Part shown: in pieces, positions 1-9,662 of the stretch
Layout: each line of letters begins with the position of its first letter
How positions within the stretch are numbered: position 1 is the first letter of the stretch
NCBI GenBank assembly: GCA_024707265.1
Contig: JANQAB010000003.1
Span: 496,001 to 560,000, forward strand
Length of the DNA stretch: 64,000 bases
DNA from: Sporocytophaga sp.
GTDB lineage: Bacteria > Bacteroidota > Bacteroidia > Cytophagales > Cytophagaceae
Direction of reading: 5' to 3'
Made by a program: the position numbers and the translations under genes
Notes under the pieces: generated by a model
Seen by the model: the letters and a program-made list of their open reading frames with translations, nothing else
What the model was told of the DNA's origin: nothing
Databases searched by the model: none

Positions 1-523
1 CAATGATATCATTCCTTTGATCTCCTCCGCCAGCAACACCGGCATAGTTTGAAGCCATTCTGCTGGGATCCTGTCTCGATCCTGCAAATCTGTTTATTTC
101 TTCGGTACGCATGTTCGTTGCACTAACTACAGCTAGCTGGTTATTGGCTTGTGATTTATCTTTCTGCCCCACTACTACAACTTCTTTTACACTCTCAATT
201 TCCTCTTCCATGTCCATATTCAGGATAACCTCTTTACCTGATGTAACAAGGATGTTTGCAGAGATGCCTTCCTTATATCCTGCATACATTATTTTTATTT
301 CGTGTCTGCCAAGAGGAACATTATCAAATCTGAACTTGCCATTTTCATCTGTTGCAGTTCCCATTGGAGGATCTGTACTTGTGATTACCACGTTTACTCC
401 CGGCAATGGAGATTGAAGGTGTTTATCTTTCACAGTTCCTCTTATGGTCTGAGTTACCTGTTGTGCTATTGCTGAAAAGTTTAGGCATAGCATTGCCATT
501 ACAAGGCTAAAAATTAGTCTCAT
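1..523 (-). CDS. TonB-dependent outer-membrane receptor, N-terminal part (cut by window edge)
   Basis: Reading from the ATG at 523 gives an open frame that leaves the window at base 1, about 174 residues. It starts with a signal peptide ending near NFSAIAQ, then a carboxypeptidase-regulatory-like beta-sandwich (about residues 25-105; TVKDKHLQSPLPGVNVVI, TDENGKFRFDNVPLG), then the start of the plug domain (VKEVVVVGQKD, around 115). This order is the usual N-terminus of Bacteroidota SusC-like or iron-type receptors, which import ligands across the outer membrane using TonB energy. There is no STN domain before the plug; an STN domain sits instead on the protein encoded just upstream at 577-2631. 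Last visible gene of the operon sigma-FecR-STN-receptor. The substrate cannot be read from this part. Confidence 0.82.
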   Translation of the reverse strand, partial: MRLIFSLVMAMLCLNFSAIAQQVTQTIRGTVKDKHLQSPLPGVNVVITSTDPPMGTATDENGKFRFDNVPLGRHEIKIMYAGYKEGISANILVTSGKEVILNMDMEEEIESVKEVVVVGQKDKSQANNQLAVVSATNMRTEEINRFAGSRQDPSRMASNYAGVAGGGDQRNDII

Positions 524-576
524 AGTCTTAATTTTTTAAATGTTTTTACTTGAGTTTTACTGGTTGTATCTAAAAA

Positions 577-2631
577 TCAAAATCTAATACCGGCGTTAAA
601 ACCTGGCCACATTTTCACGTTAGTATTCTCTTTGCGCCCTTTATCAACACGGCCGTCATAAGTTTCATTGAAAACTGTCCACGGAGCGATATTGGAGCCA
701 TACTCGTTTTTATCTCCATCAAAAATCTGAGACACCATTACATTAAAAGTAGGACCAAAGAAAACGGTAGTTCTTTCTCCTAATGCAACCCCTACATTTA
801 CCCTTAGCTGATTCAGTATATTAAGTTTATTGGTCCATAATCCATCTTCATTGATGTGGTATGAGATCGCATCTATATTTACACATACCTTCTCACTAGC
901 CTTTATTTCAGAACCAAATCCTATTCCATAGCCTGTTCTGAATTTGCCACCATCATAAGCCTGACCGCCTAAAGCAAAGATGTTATAAAAGCTTCTTGAA
1001 CCTCCCATTTTGAAAGCAATATTACCATACAAAGTCTCTGAGCCCCAGATCTCAAATCTGCGATAACCTTTCTTTGCAATATTCAGAATACCTATCTGAG
1101 CACCATCAACAGTATCAGCAATGTTTATTATACCTATCTGAACACCTTTAACTTTTTTTGCTATGTTAATGAAACCGGAAGCCTGTGCACCTCTTAAATT
1201 ACCGGTAGTATTCATAAAACCTGCCAGCTGACAACCTTCCGAATTATGTTTTGCTATATTCATAAATCCAGCTCCCTGAATACCTTTCTGGCTTCCATTG
1301 GCAACATTTATGAACCCGCCAAGCTGAGGTCCTGTCATCATACCATTGGCGACATTTGCAAATCCCGCACACTGAGGACCATACATGTAGCCGTTACTAA
1401 AATTTACCAAACCGGAGAATTGTCCTCCAAGGCTGTTTCCTCCCGAGCTGTTTACCAGTCCTGCAAACTGAAAGCAATACATGCTGTCTTTGACTACATT
1501 CGTAAGACCACTTACCTGCACCCCCTCAGCATATCCTGAAGATGAATTGGTAAGTCCAGCAACCTGAACGCCTTTAACATTCTTTCCCACGATGTTTGAC
1601 AAACCCGCAATCTGAACACCGTTGACAAATTCCTTCTCAACATTTACCAGAGTTCCGACTTCAAATCCATCCAGTCCTCTGGCAGTACCTGCCAGGATAT
1701 TTAATGAAGTTTTGTTTACAACTTCCGGAGCTTGCATACCATTGGTACTCATTGGAGGAACAAAGGTTATTGCAAGAGGCATTGTTTTATAATCTGCAGA
1801 TACAGAATCGGTATCCTGACTCTCTTTTCCAGAAAGAGAATCAGAAGTACTATCAGACTTTTGTAATCTCTTCCAAAGGCCCACTGGTGCGTGGGTTTCT
1901 ATACTATCTGCAATCTCATTTAACTCTTCTCTAAGCTTTTGGGAGATCGTTTTAAAACTGCTTTTAAAGTTTTCTTTTGTTTCCTGGTTTCCACTTGAAG
2001 TCAGGCTATCCATTTTAGTTAGATATTCATCTCTCAATCTCCTTTTCTCCAATAAATATTGCTTCCGCAAACTTACTACATCATCGCCCTTAGGTTTCTT
2101 CGCTTTCAGTACAGGAGCTTTTACAGTAGTGTCAGAAGACACCATAAGACTTTCTTCAAGTTTGTCTGTTACATCTTGTTGTACCTCCTCTTCCGAATCA
2201 TCTTCTGAAATCTCTTCATCTTTTATAGTAGATACACTATTAATTGTGATTGAATTGGAATTTTCCACAATCACAAATGAAGTTGCACCTTTCCTTAAAT
2301 CACTGGTAGCGCCTTCTGATTTCTTAACTGTTTTTTTCTTCAGTACTACCTGATTTCCTACTACAGAATAATTTACATTATGGTCTGTAAAGAGAAGATC
2401 CAGAACTTCTTTCAGAGATTTCCCCTGAACATTTAATGAAACATTTTTATCAAGCGAAACCATGTTATTCGAATAGGAAAATCTGATTCCATATTTTTCA
2501 GTAATGGTTTTCAGTATTTCGCTTTGGGTGGCTTTCATCTTAAGCGTAACCTTTGTATCCAGTGATGGCTGGGCAAATAGGGAAAAGTTAAGACAAAGTA
2601 ATAGTATGATAAGGATTTGAATAAGCCTCAT
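577..2631 (-). CDS. STN-domain protein with LA_2272-type surface repeats
   Basis: A 684-residue exported protein. After a signal peptide (cleavage near residue 20, LFAQ) comes a secretin/TonB short N-terminal (STN) domain at about 27-100 (EILKTITEKYGIRFSYS, SLKEVLDLLF). A charged linker of about 200 residues follows, then at about 310-530 a run of imperfect repeats of the form G-x-Q-x-(A/S)-G-(L/F)-x-N, as in GVQVAGLTN and GPQLGGFINVANG. This repeat matches the LA_2272-type surface repeat family. The C-terminal 150 residues look like beta-strands of an outer-membrane barrel and end in F. It lies between the FecR gene and the TonB receptor, so the STN domain may act in trans between receptor and anti-sigma factor; that is inference. 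Confidence 0.7.
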   Translation of the reverse strand: MRLIQILIILLLCLNFSLFAQPSLDTKVTLKMKATQSEILKTITEKYGIRFSYSNNMVSLDKNVSLNVQGKSLKEVLDLLFTDHNVNYSVVGNQVVLKKKTVKKSEGATSDLRKGATSFVIVENSNSITINSVSTIKDEEISEDDSEEEVQQDVTDKLEESLMVSSDTTVKAPVLKAKKPKGDDVVSLRKQYLLEKRRLRDEYLTKMDSLTSSGNQETKENFKSSFKTISQKLREELNEIADSIETHAPVGLWKRLQKSDSTSDSLSGKESQDTDSVSADYKTMPLAITFVPPMSTNGMQAPEVVNKTSLNILAGTARGLDGFEVGTLVNVEKEFVNGVQIAGLSNIVGKNVKGVQVAGLTNSSSGYAEGVQVSGLTNVVKDSMYCFQFAGLVNSSGGNSLGGQFSGLVNFSNGYMYGPQCAGFANVANGMMTGPQLGGFINVANGSQKGIQGAGFMNIAKHNSEGCQLAGFMNTTGNLRGAQASGFINIAKKVKGVQIGIINIADTVDGAQIGILNIAKKGYRRFEIWGSETLYGNIAFKMGGSRSFYNIFALGGQAYDGGKFRTGYGIGFGSEIKASEKVCVNIDAISYHINEDGLWTNKLNILNQLRVNVGVALGERTTVFFGPTFNVMVSQIFDGDKNEYGSNIAPWTVFNETYDGRVDKGRKENTNVKMWPGFNAGIRF

Positions 2632-2711
2632 TAGTGAAATAAATTAATAAATTAAATGATTTTTTACCTGAGCAATCTCAACCTGAAAAGGTAAGGAACA
2701 CGCTCTCTTGA

Positions 2712-3725
2712 TTATTTTACTGGCAACCCGACCCTTCCAGGATATAGCCATTCTCCTCTTTTTTTAGAACTTAAACTCATTGATTCCGAAACTACATCCA
2801 ATACTTCCTGTAATTTAGGTTTTTCAAAAGTTCCTGTAAACCTGCAATGGACAAGTTCCGGATTGGCAAATTCTACATTAGTCCCGAAATAAGACTCAAC
2901 AGCAGATGCTACTTCTTCAAGCGTACTATTTTCAAAGACCAGTTTCTCCTGTTTCCATGCAAGGGAATTCGGATTATCAATTTTCTCCGAGACAACATTG
3001 TTGTTGTCAATTTTTCCTTTCATGCCAGGAGTCAGGATAACTTTTCTGGTCTCGTTATTCTTTAATGCGAAAGACACTTTTCCGGTAACGACCTCTACTT
3101 CATCGGCCTTACCTGCTATTGCTTTTACATTAAATGAAGTACCGAGTATCTGAGTGACGGATGACAATCCTTCTACCCTGAATGGTTTTTCAACATTTCG
3201 TTTTACTTCAAAGAAGGCTTCTCCTTCAAGTTTTACTTTTCTTATATCGCCTTTAAACTCGTCGGCATAAGAAATTTTACTGTGTGCATTCAGCCACACT
3301 TTACTGCTGTCGGGAAGCTGTAATTCCCTTTTTTCATTTCCTGCTTCAAAAGAAATCAGTTGAATTTCCTTTTGATTAAACAACTTCATTGATATATAGC
3401 TAATGCCGGCAAATACCAATAAAACTGCTGCAGCTTTTAACATAAGATTAAAATCGAAGAGCTTGATGACTTTTGCTTCCTTCTGCGGTGCTGTCTGCTG
3501 AGGCTCAAAACCGGCCTTTGCTTTAAACTTCATCCAGGCAGCGTCTACATCGGGCTCAAAGTCAACTTTGGCTCTTGCGGAAAAATCCCACGTCCGGACA
3601 TACTCTTCAAATTCCTTTCTGTTAGAAGGATTTTCCTGCAGCCATTCGGAAAGTAATTGTTCTTCGAAACCCGAAGATTCTTTCTTTAAGTGCTTAAGAA
3701 TAAGGTCCTGATGTTCTCTTTCCAT
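2712..3725 (-). CDS. FecR-family anti-sigma factor
   Basis: 337 residues with the classical layout: a cytoplasmic sigma-binding N-terminus of about 85 residues, one membrane helix near 95-113 (LMLKAAAVLLVFAGISYI), a periplasmic FecR domain from about 125 (LPDSSKVWLNAHSKISY, VKLEGEAFFEVKR, ILGTSFNVKA) and a C-terminal DUF4974-like STN-fold domain from about 250 (LVFENSTLEEVASAVESYF). Such proteins hold an ECF sigma factor inactive until the cognate outer-membrane receptor signals. The gene lies 73 bp downstream of the sigma gene and is followed by the STN and receptor genes on the same strand. Full length and intact. Confidence 0.9.
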   Translation of the reverse strand: MEREHQDLILKHLKKESSGFEEQLLSEWLQENPSNRKEFEEYVRTWDFSARAKVDFEPDVDAAWMKFKAKAGFEPQQTAPQKEAKVIKLFDFNLMLKAAAVLLVFAGISYISMKLFNQKEIQLISFEAGNEKRELQLPDSSKVWLNAHSKISYADEFKGDIRKVKLEGEAFFEVKRNVEKPFRVEGLSSVTQILGTSFNVKAIAGKADEVEVVTGKVSFALKNNETRKVILTPGMKGKIDNNNVVSEKIDNPNSLAWKQEKLVFENSTLEEVASAVESYFGTNVEFANPELVHCRFTGTFEKPKLQEVLDVVSESMSLSSKKRGEWLYPGRVGLPVK

Positions 3726-3798
3726 CGTTAATTAATTGGCCAATCTGATACTATGACAATTGAATTTTAAAATACCCCTACGCTACCTTAAATTTTTT

Positions 3799-4380
3799 TT
3801 AGAAATTATTTAGCAAAAAAATTAACCCCAGAATGGCATCTTTCAGAAACGGAGCTAATCTTTCTCTAAGGACTTTCAATGCCTTTACCATTTGATTTTC
3901 AACCGTTTTTACTGATATCTGTAAAGTCTCAGCTATTTCTTTATAGCTCAGCTCTTCGTATCTGCTTAATATGAAAACGGAACGGCATGCAGGAGGCAAG
4001 CTATTGATAGCCTGATTAATATGTCCATCCAGCTCCCCAGTGTGAAGAGATTGATCTGCTCTATCACTGCCTGCAATATTAATCCAGGTTTCCTCTTCAG
4101 TTTCCGAAAATTTTTTCTGCTGTTTTAAATAATTGAATGAGCTGTTGTAGGCTGCAGCAAAGAGATAAGATTTTACTGTCAGATGAATGGAGAGTTCATC
4201 CTTTTTAGTCCAGATTTTCATAAAGACCTCCTGCACAATATCTTCACTTGCGTCTTTGTCCTGGACAATTCTATAAACAGAGCGACAAAGCTGAGCGTAG
4301 TATGTTCTGAAAATCCTTTCAAAAGATTCGGGATCAGAAAAACTTTCTTTTGTACCTACCTTATTTAAACTTTCAGACAT
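3799..4380 (-). CDS. ECF RNA polymerase sigma-70 factor (FecI/RpoE type)
   Basis: 193 residues. Region 2 lies at about 22-90 (FERIFRTYYAQLCRSVYRIV, ASEDIVQEVFMKIW, SYLFAAAYNSSFNYLKQ) and region 4 at about 130-180 with the helix-turn-helix (SYKEIAETLQISVKTVENQM). This is the Bacteroidota expansion group of ECF sigma factors that partner with FecR anti-sigma factors. First gene of the four-gene minus-strand operon; expected to switch on the receptor operon and itself when FecR is relieved. The start at 4380 gives a normal N-terminus. The 370 bp upstream to the TetR gene hold no other gene. Confidence 0.9.
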   Translation of the reverse strand: MSESLNKVGTKESFSDPESFERIFRTYYAQLCRSVYRIVQDKDASEDIVQEVFMKIWTKKDELSIHLTVKSYLFAAAYNSSFNYLKQQKKFSETEEETWINIAGSDRADQSLHTGELDGHINQAINSLPPACRSVFILSRYEELSYKEIAETLQISVKTVENQMVKALKVLRERLAPFLKDAILGLIFLLNNF

Positions 4381-4707
4381 GCTAAACTAAACTCGCCTTA
4401 AAGGTCGGAAATATTAACCTGATTTTCCAATTATAGATGTATGATTCTTTTAATCAATATTTCGGGAAGTTGTTAAGAAATAATATATCGATGATATTAA
4501 ATTGAAATATTTGTATTAAGCCCAACAGCAATTCTAATTCTTTTACTCTTTAGTGTACTGAATATTCATTGTGAAGATTATCAAGATGTTAAAAGATTAC
4601 AATAAACATTCAACTGGAAAGGCATTGGGAATATACAAAAATGCTGTCTCATAGAGGAGACACATTTTTCTTATCCTCTAAAAAATATTTTAAATCTCCT
4701 TGCCACT

Positions 4708-4723
4708 TACTTACTAGTAAGTA
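4708..4723. promoter_or_regulatory. Palindromic operator upstream of the TetR gene
   Basis: A perfect 16-bp palindrome, TACTTACTAGTAAGTA, ends 28 bp before the chosen TetR start at 4752. A copy with one changed base lies before the FabF gene. Its position and symmetry suit an autoregulatory TetR-dimer site. Inference from pattern; no binding data. Confidence 0.65.
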
Positions 4724-4751
4724 CTATATTTGTAATATAAAATCTAGATCA

Positions 4752-5309
4752 ATGAATTCCACTAAAGAGTCAATTGTAAATATTGCAGATGACCTGATCA
4801 GAAGAAGAGGCTATAATGCATTTAGCTACAATGACATATCAAAGGTTTTAGCCGTAAAAAATGCTGCAATACATTACCACTTTCCTACTAAATCTGATCT
4901 TGGGGTTGCGGTTATTGATCTTCATATTCAGAAAATTGATCATTTTATAAAAGGTGTAGCTCCTCTTTCCGAACCGGAGAAGGTAGAAGCATTTCTCAAT
5001 ATTTATGAACAGATCCAGATCAATAAAAAGGTATGTCTCGTGGGCACACTTGCAACAGACTGGGATACTATTGATGACAAAATCCAGCAAAAACTTATAG
5101 TTTTCGTGAATATTGTTGGTGACTGGCTAACAGGTGTAATGGAAGAAGGACTAAAAAAAGGAAGTCTGACATTCAATGGAGATCCCCAAACCAGGGCAAT
5201 GCTTATAATCACTTCTATTATGGCGGCTGCACAAATGGCCAAAATAATGGGTCCGGCTAGTTTCCAAAGTGTAAAAAATGCAATTATCAACGAAGTAAAC
5301 CGACAATAA
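4752..5309 (+). CDS. TetR/AcrR-family transcriptional regulator
   Basis: 185 residues from the ATG at 4752. The frame is open back to 4641, but the longer start would put the palindromic operator inside the gene, so the downstream ATG is preferred. The N-terminal helix-turn-helix is typical (IVNIADDLIRRRGYNAFSYN, then AIHYHFPTKSDLGVAVI, about residues 8-55). The C-terminal ligand-binding part is all-helical and of unknown specificity. The next gene in the same direction, 65 bp away, is a FabF-type ketosynthase whose upstream region carries the same palindrome, so the regulator probably represses itself and fabF. An acyl-CoA or fatty-acid ligand is a guess. Confidence 0.85.
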   Translation: MNSTKESIVNIADDLIRRRGYNAFSYNDISKVLAVKNAAIHYHFPTKSDLGVAVIDLHIQKIDHFIKGVAPLSEPEKVEAFLNIYEQIQINKKVCLVGTLATDWDTIDDKIQQKLIVFVNIVGDWLTGVMEEGLKKGSLTFNGDPQTRAMLIITSIMAAAQMAKIMGPASFQSVKNAIINEVNRQ

Positions 5310-5329
5310 AAAAATTTGATAAAAGAACT

Positions 5330-5345
5330 TACTTACTAATAAGTA
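5330..5345. promoter_or_regulatory. Second copy of the TetR operator, upstream of fabF
   Basis: TACTTACTAATAAGTA matches the operator at 4708-4723 in 15 of 16 bases and ends 29 bp before the fabF ATG, nearly the same spacing as the first copy has to its own start codon. Two matching sites at equal distance before neighbouring genes support a shared regulator. Confidence 0.65.
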
Positions 5346-5374
5346 TAATTTATTAATCTAAATAAACCACTCAT

Positions 5375-6616
5375 ATGAAACGAGTTGTAATAACAGGTAT
5401 GGGAGCGATTACTCCAATCGGTAATTCTATCCATGATTTTTGGAGTTCAGTGAAACAAGGGATAAGCGGAGCAAACCTAATATCGAGATTTGATACCACA
5501 CACTTCAAGACGAAATTTGCCTGCGAGGTTAAAAATTTTAATCCTTTGGATTTTTTGGATAAAAAAGAATCCCGCAAAATGGACCTATTTTGTCAATATG
5601 GGATTGCCAGTACAGAGGAAGCTCTCAAAGATGCAGGAATTAACTTTGATATGATCAATAAAGACAAAGTAGGTGTAATATGGTCTTCAGGCATTGGTGG
5701 CTTTGTCACCTTTCAGGAAGAAGTGCTCGCATATGCAAAGACTAAAGTGCCAAAGTTTAATCCCTTTTTCATTACCAAGATGATTTCGGATATCGTGCCG
5801 GGGTATATCTCTATAAAATTTGGTTTACGGGGGATAAATTTCGGAACAGTCTCCGCTTGTGCTTCATCAACCAATGCCATCATTGACGCCTTTAACTATT
5901 TAAGATTAGGAAAAGCCAATATAATTATAGCCGGCGGTTCAGAAGCTCCTATTATTGACGCAGGTATCGGTGGTTTTAATGCGATGAAAGCTTTATCTGA
6001 AAATAACGAAGAATTTTCAAAAGCGTCTCGTCCTTTTGATAAAACAAGAGATGGTTTTGTGCTTGGAGAAGGCAGTGGCACATTGATTCTTGAAGAACTG
6101 GAACATGCGAAATCACGGGGAGCAAGAATCTATGCAGAAATCATAGGTGGAGGACTTGCAGCAGATGCTTATCATATTACAGCCACCCATCCGGAAGGAA
6201 TCGGTGCTTACCTTGCCATGAAAGATGCTTTGGAAGACGCGCACATTTCACCTTCAGAGGTGGACTATATCAATTGCCATGCAACCTCCACGCCACTTGG
6301 AGATCCAAGTGAGCTTGCAGCAATAGACAGATTATTTAATGATCGAAAGTTACATATAAGCGCTACCAAATCCATGACGGGCCATTTGCTTGGAGCAGCA
6401 GGAGCTGTGGAAGCTATCATAGCAATTAAAAGTATTGAGGAAAATATTATTCCTCCGACTATCAATACCAATGACCTATCTGAAATTAATCTTTCACCGG
6501 GAATTGAAATTATCACAGGCAAGTATAAACCAAACAATGTAAATGTGGCGATGAGCAATACATTCGGCTTTGGTGGACATAATGCTATTGCGGTATTCAG
6601 AAGATTTGCAGAGTAA
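5375..6616 (+). CDS. fabF: Beta-ketoacyl-ACP synthase II (FabF-type)
   Basis: 413 residues, the usual FabF length. It has the thiolase fold with the active-site cysteine at residue 162 (VSACASSTNA) and the two catalytic histidines in CHATSTPLGD and GHLLGAAGAVEA; the C-terminal glycine loop TFGFGGHNA is present. It condenses malonyl-ACP with an acyl-ACP during fatty-acid elongation. No other fatty-acid or polyketide gene adjoins it, and it is paired with a TetR regulator and a shared operator, so it may be a conditional ketosynthase that adjusts chain length rather than the housekeeping copy. That last point is inference. Confidence 0.9.
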   Translation: MKRVVITGMGAITPIGNSIHDFWSSVKQGISGANLISRFDTTHFKTKFACEVKNFNPLDFLDKKESRKMDLFCQYGIASTEEALKDAGINFDMINKDKVGVIWSSGIGGFVTFQEEVLAYAKTKVPKFNPFFITKMISDIVPGYISIKFGLRGINFGTVSACASSTNAIIDAFNYLRLGKANIIIAGGSEAPIIDAGIGGFNAMKALSENNEEFSKASRPFDKTRDGFVLGEGSGTLILEELEHAKSRGARIYAEIIGGGLAADAYHITATHPEGIGAYLAMKDALEDAHISPSEVDYINCHATSTPLGDPSELAAIDRLFNDRKLHISATKSMTGHLLGAAGAVEAIIAIKSIEENIIPPTINTNDLSEINLSPGIEIITGKYKPNNVNVAMSNTFGFGGHNAIAVFRRFAE

Positions 6617-6628
6617 GGGGCAGAAATA

Positions 6629-6661
6629 ATCGTAAGAAAGGTGGTTTACCTTTCTTACGAT
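6629..6661. terminator. Hairpin after fabF
   Basis: Two 14-base arms (6629-6642 and 6648-6661) pair perfectly around a 5-base loop, 12 bases after the fabF stop. No T-run follows on the plus strand, so this may stabilise the 3' end rather than terminate alone. Confidence 0.5.
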
Positions 6662-6722
6662 ATTTATATGATCTTTCATATTGAATAATATTCTGATCAA
6701 GTGAGAACCTTGAATTATTTGG

Positions 6723-6753
6723 GGTCCAAGAGAGGCCGCTTGGACCTATTTTT
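6723..6753 (+). terminator. Rho-independent terminator, plus strand
   Basis: GGTCCAAG at 6723-6730 pairs with CTTGGACC at 6739-6746 and is followed by a T-rich stretch. It lies between the convergent fabF and the glycine-rich secreted-protein gene. A second small hairpin (CTCAAG/CTTGAG) follows at 6755-6772. Confidence 0.6.
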
Positions 6754-6786
6754 ACTCAAGCATCCGCTTGAGAATAATGATCGCTT

Positions 6787-9662
6787 TTACCTCTTTTCAA
6801 ACTTCCTTACTTCAATCCCTCCTTGCGTTAATATACTCAGGAAGTAAACCCCAGTAGGTAATGAGGCTATATTAAATGAAAGCGTATTAAGACCTTTTTC
6901 AACAACTTGTTCTTTTGTTAAAATCTGTTTACCTACAACATCCGTTAATTCAACCACTGCTGATGATTGTCCGGAAGTTACCATTTGAAGGTACAATATC
7001 TCAGAAGCAGGATTTGGAAAAAAGGTTGATATAATCTTCACTATTACCATTCAGATGTATGATAAGACTGTATGCAAAAGTACCGTCTTTATCTACCATT
7101 TTAAGTCTGTAATAAAGACTATTTCCCCCATTCACATCCTGAAACCGGTAATGCCCAATACCACTGGCTGATACAAACCCTTTTGATTCAAAATAGAATC
7201 CATCACTGCTGCTTTCAATTATAAAGCCTTCAACATTTTTCTCTAATGCGGTAGACCAATAAAGATTTGCTACACCATCCTGACTAATACCTCTGAATGA
7301 TAAGAGCATCAGAGGAAGCGGACAGCTCTTCTTTGCCCAGATTGGCATTCTCCCACATGGAGCTCCATACTCTACTTCCCAGTTAAAAAACGCACCTGAT
7401 TTCTTCACATTTGGAAGAAGAGTTATTATTAATGGTATAGAAAAAGCTTCTTCTTCATCACTTATTTTAAAAAATGCTGCATCAATATCCTCAATTCTTA
7501 ATTCGTAGTTATTTCCAGGAGGAATGTCAAAATCTAAAACAACTTTTGTGGGCACATCGCATTGAATAGTTCCTGTTGCTGTTTGTCCTGTAGCTACACC
7601 ATTTTGAAAGAGCCCAACGGTAACACTCCTTGTTGATGGATTACCTCCACAGCCACCGACATAGAGAGCCGCTTGTACTTCCACTGATTTGAGCTTTATC
7701 GGAGCAATTACATTAAATTTCCTTAATTCTTCCTGGATAGTTATATTATTATGGTTAGCATCGGAAATATAATACTCCTGAGCCGCTCCTACTCCGGTAG
7801 GCCCGAGAACAGTGTTTACCTTTACAGTATCTACCACATAAAAAACAGTATCATTAGTTAATCCTGATACAGTATAACTGTTTCCTACATGAACCAGCGT
7901 ACCTCCTGTTTCTTCGGTAAACCAGCCATATTTAGCTGCCGCTTCCGGATTACCAACTTCAAGCGTAACCGTTGCCGGACCAGCGTTATCACAGAAATAC
8001 TGATTTACAGGAACCTCATTTCCTATTTTTTTGATCACAACTGTATCTGTTGATGAACAATTGGCTGTTATCACCTTCACCACGTATATACCCGGAGTAT
8101 TCGTTGTATATACCGAATCTTTTTCTGCTGTCAGCTCCACTCCGTCTTTATACCAGGTAAAAGTAGTTCCTGCCTTTTCAAGTTTGGTATCAAGCACTGC
8201 AACACCAGGATTACAAAGGGTTTGGTCACTCCCAGCCGAAAACAGAATAACTTTGGGAGGTTGAGCAGAAATAGTAGAGCAGGAAAATCCTGTTATACCC
8301 GGAGCACCTGCCTGGGCCCCATAGCTGACGGTATCTCCCGCCGTTAAACCGGGATTACCACCTTCTGAAACAACATTTACCAAAGGATTGCTTATAGAAG
8401 CTGCATTAAAACACACCAAGCCGCCTCCCCCCTCCGCCACCAGGACCATGTTCCTGTGCAGTGAGACTCCCTCCATTTCCCCCTCTTGCCTGAATCGTAA
8501 GCTCTGTTGTACCAAAATCATTACATTCAATTTTAATAGAACCACCGGCTCCACCTCCCCCACCTCCATCATTTTCACCCTTCCCTCCCTGGATATTATC
8601 ATAGTTGAAGCCAATAAAACCATCTGAGATAATTTTATTTCCATTCCCTTCGATCTTATCTGCCTTAATCACAATGATACCACCTCCATCACCACCAGAA
8701 TTTCCTCTGTGGTTATTCTCATGTCCAGCTCCACCGCCTCCGCCAAGAAACAGACGAAAACCACCCATCCTGTCAAGAGCAACGCCACCTGACCCATTGG
8801 AAATTACACCACAAAATTCATTTGATATTCCTATATAGGAGTCCCCTCCTTTTCCACCTGCTCCCATATTAGAACCTCCTCCACCTCCAGCATTGTGATT
8901 TAACCCACCGCCTCCTCCATTGGCTAGCTTGCCTGTTCCAAGTTCATATTGAGGATTTCTAAATTCAGCTATACCTTCTCCTTTTCTTCCTGCCCATTGG
9001 AGATTAGCACCATCAAGGAAAAATATTCCATTCGCAAATTCATCACCTGCTGGTCCACCTGTCCCACATTGAGTAATATCCAGATTGCTGTTTGGGTTTA
9101 CTGCTCCTCTGAAGCCCGTCCCTGTGACATCTATACTACCGGAAAGCGACAAAATCCCGTTTACCTCCATAAACAAAACCCCGCCTTTATTTCCATCCCA
9201 GGGAGCACATGTAACCCCACCAGGAGGAACAGTATAATCACCAGGAGCTATAAACTTCCTTACAAGCTGTACTTTTCCATCAACAAAGTAATTTCCTCCT
9301 ATAGTATTGTCGAATGTTATGAGCTTGGTTGTCGCATCTATAGCTGCTATAGAAAGAACTTCATGAAAACCAGTGCTACCATAACTGATAATGTCTCCAA
9401 AAGTAGTATCCTGGCCCCAGCTGATATCAGCTCCTTTCATTTGGATAAGAAGCACTTCATCACCAACAGAAAATGCTGAGACATCATCCACTATGACCTT
9501 ATTACAAGGATTGAGACATGGATTGCAGGAAGGAAAATCAATTACCTTAGCATATTGATTCAGTACCAAAGGAATTTGAGCCGATAAAGGCTGAATACAT
9601 GAGAGGCCTGATAAAAATATCAACAAACCGTATTTTTTGAGAAAAGCAAGATGCTTGTTCAT
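6787..9662 (-). CDS. Large glycine-rich T9SS cargo protein (two frame breaks)
   Basis: Three overlapping frames join into one protein of about 957 residues when single extra bases are removed from the C6 run at 8427-8432 and the A6 run at 7018-7023. The N-terminus (start 9662) is a signal peptide. The first 400 residues end in a glycine-rich stretch (GGGGGAGHE, GGGGGGAGGS). The middle has Ig-like segments of the type seen in Cytophagales secreted proteins (FTWYKDGVEL), and the C-terminus is a type A T9SS sorting domain starting near NLFPNPASEILYLQ and ending in lysine-rich VRKFEKR. The protein should be exported and anchored or released by T9SS; its function is not recognisable. The repair restores the canonical FPNPA motif exactly, which argues for sequence error. 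Confidence 0.75.

Noticed and set aside
111-416. Plus-strand frame of 101 codons at the left edge
   Set aside because: Antisense to the TonB receptor N-terminus, which shows a clear signal peptide and domain motifs.
4641-4751. Longer N-terminus of the TetR regulator
   Set aside because: The added 37 residues do not belong to the family and would cover the palindromic operator.
5375-6616. FabF as part of a polyketide or polyunsaturated fatty-acid cluster
   Set aside because: No ketoreductase, acyltransferase, carrier protein or thioesterase lies nearby; the only linked gene is the regulator.
8605-9479. Plus-strand frames opposite the glycine-rich secreted protein
   Set aside because: They are Pro/Ser-rich mirror images of Gly codons on the other strand and have no start context or family resemblance.
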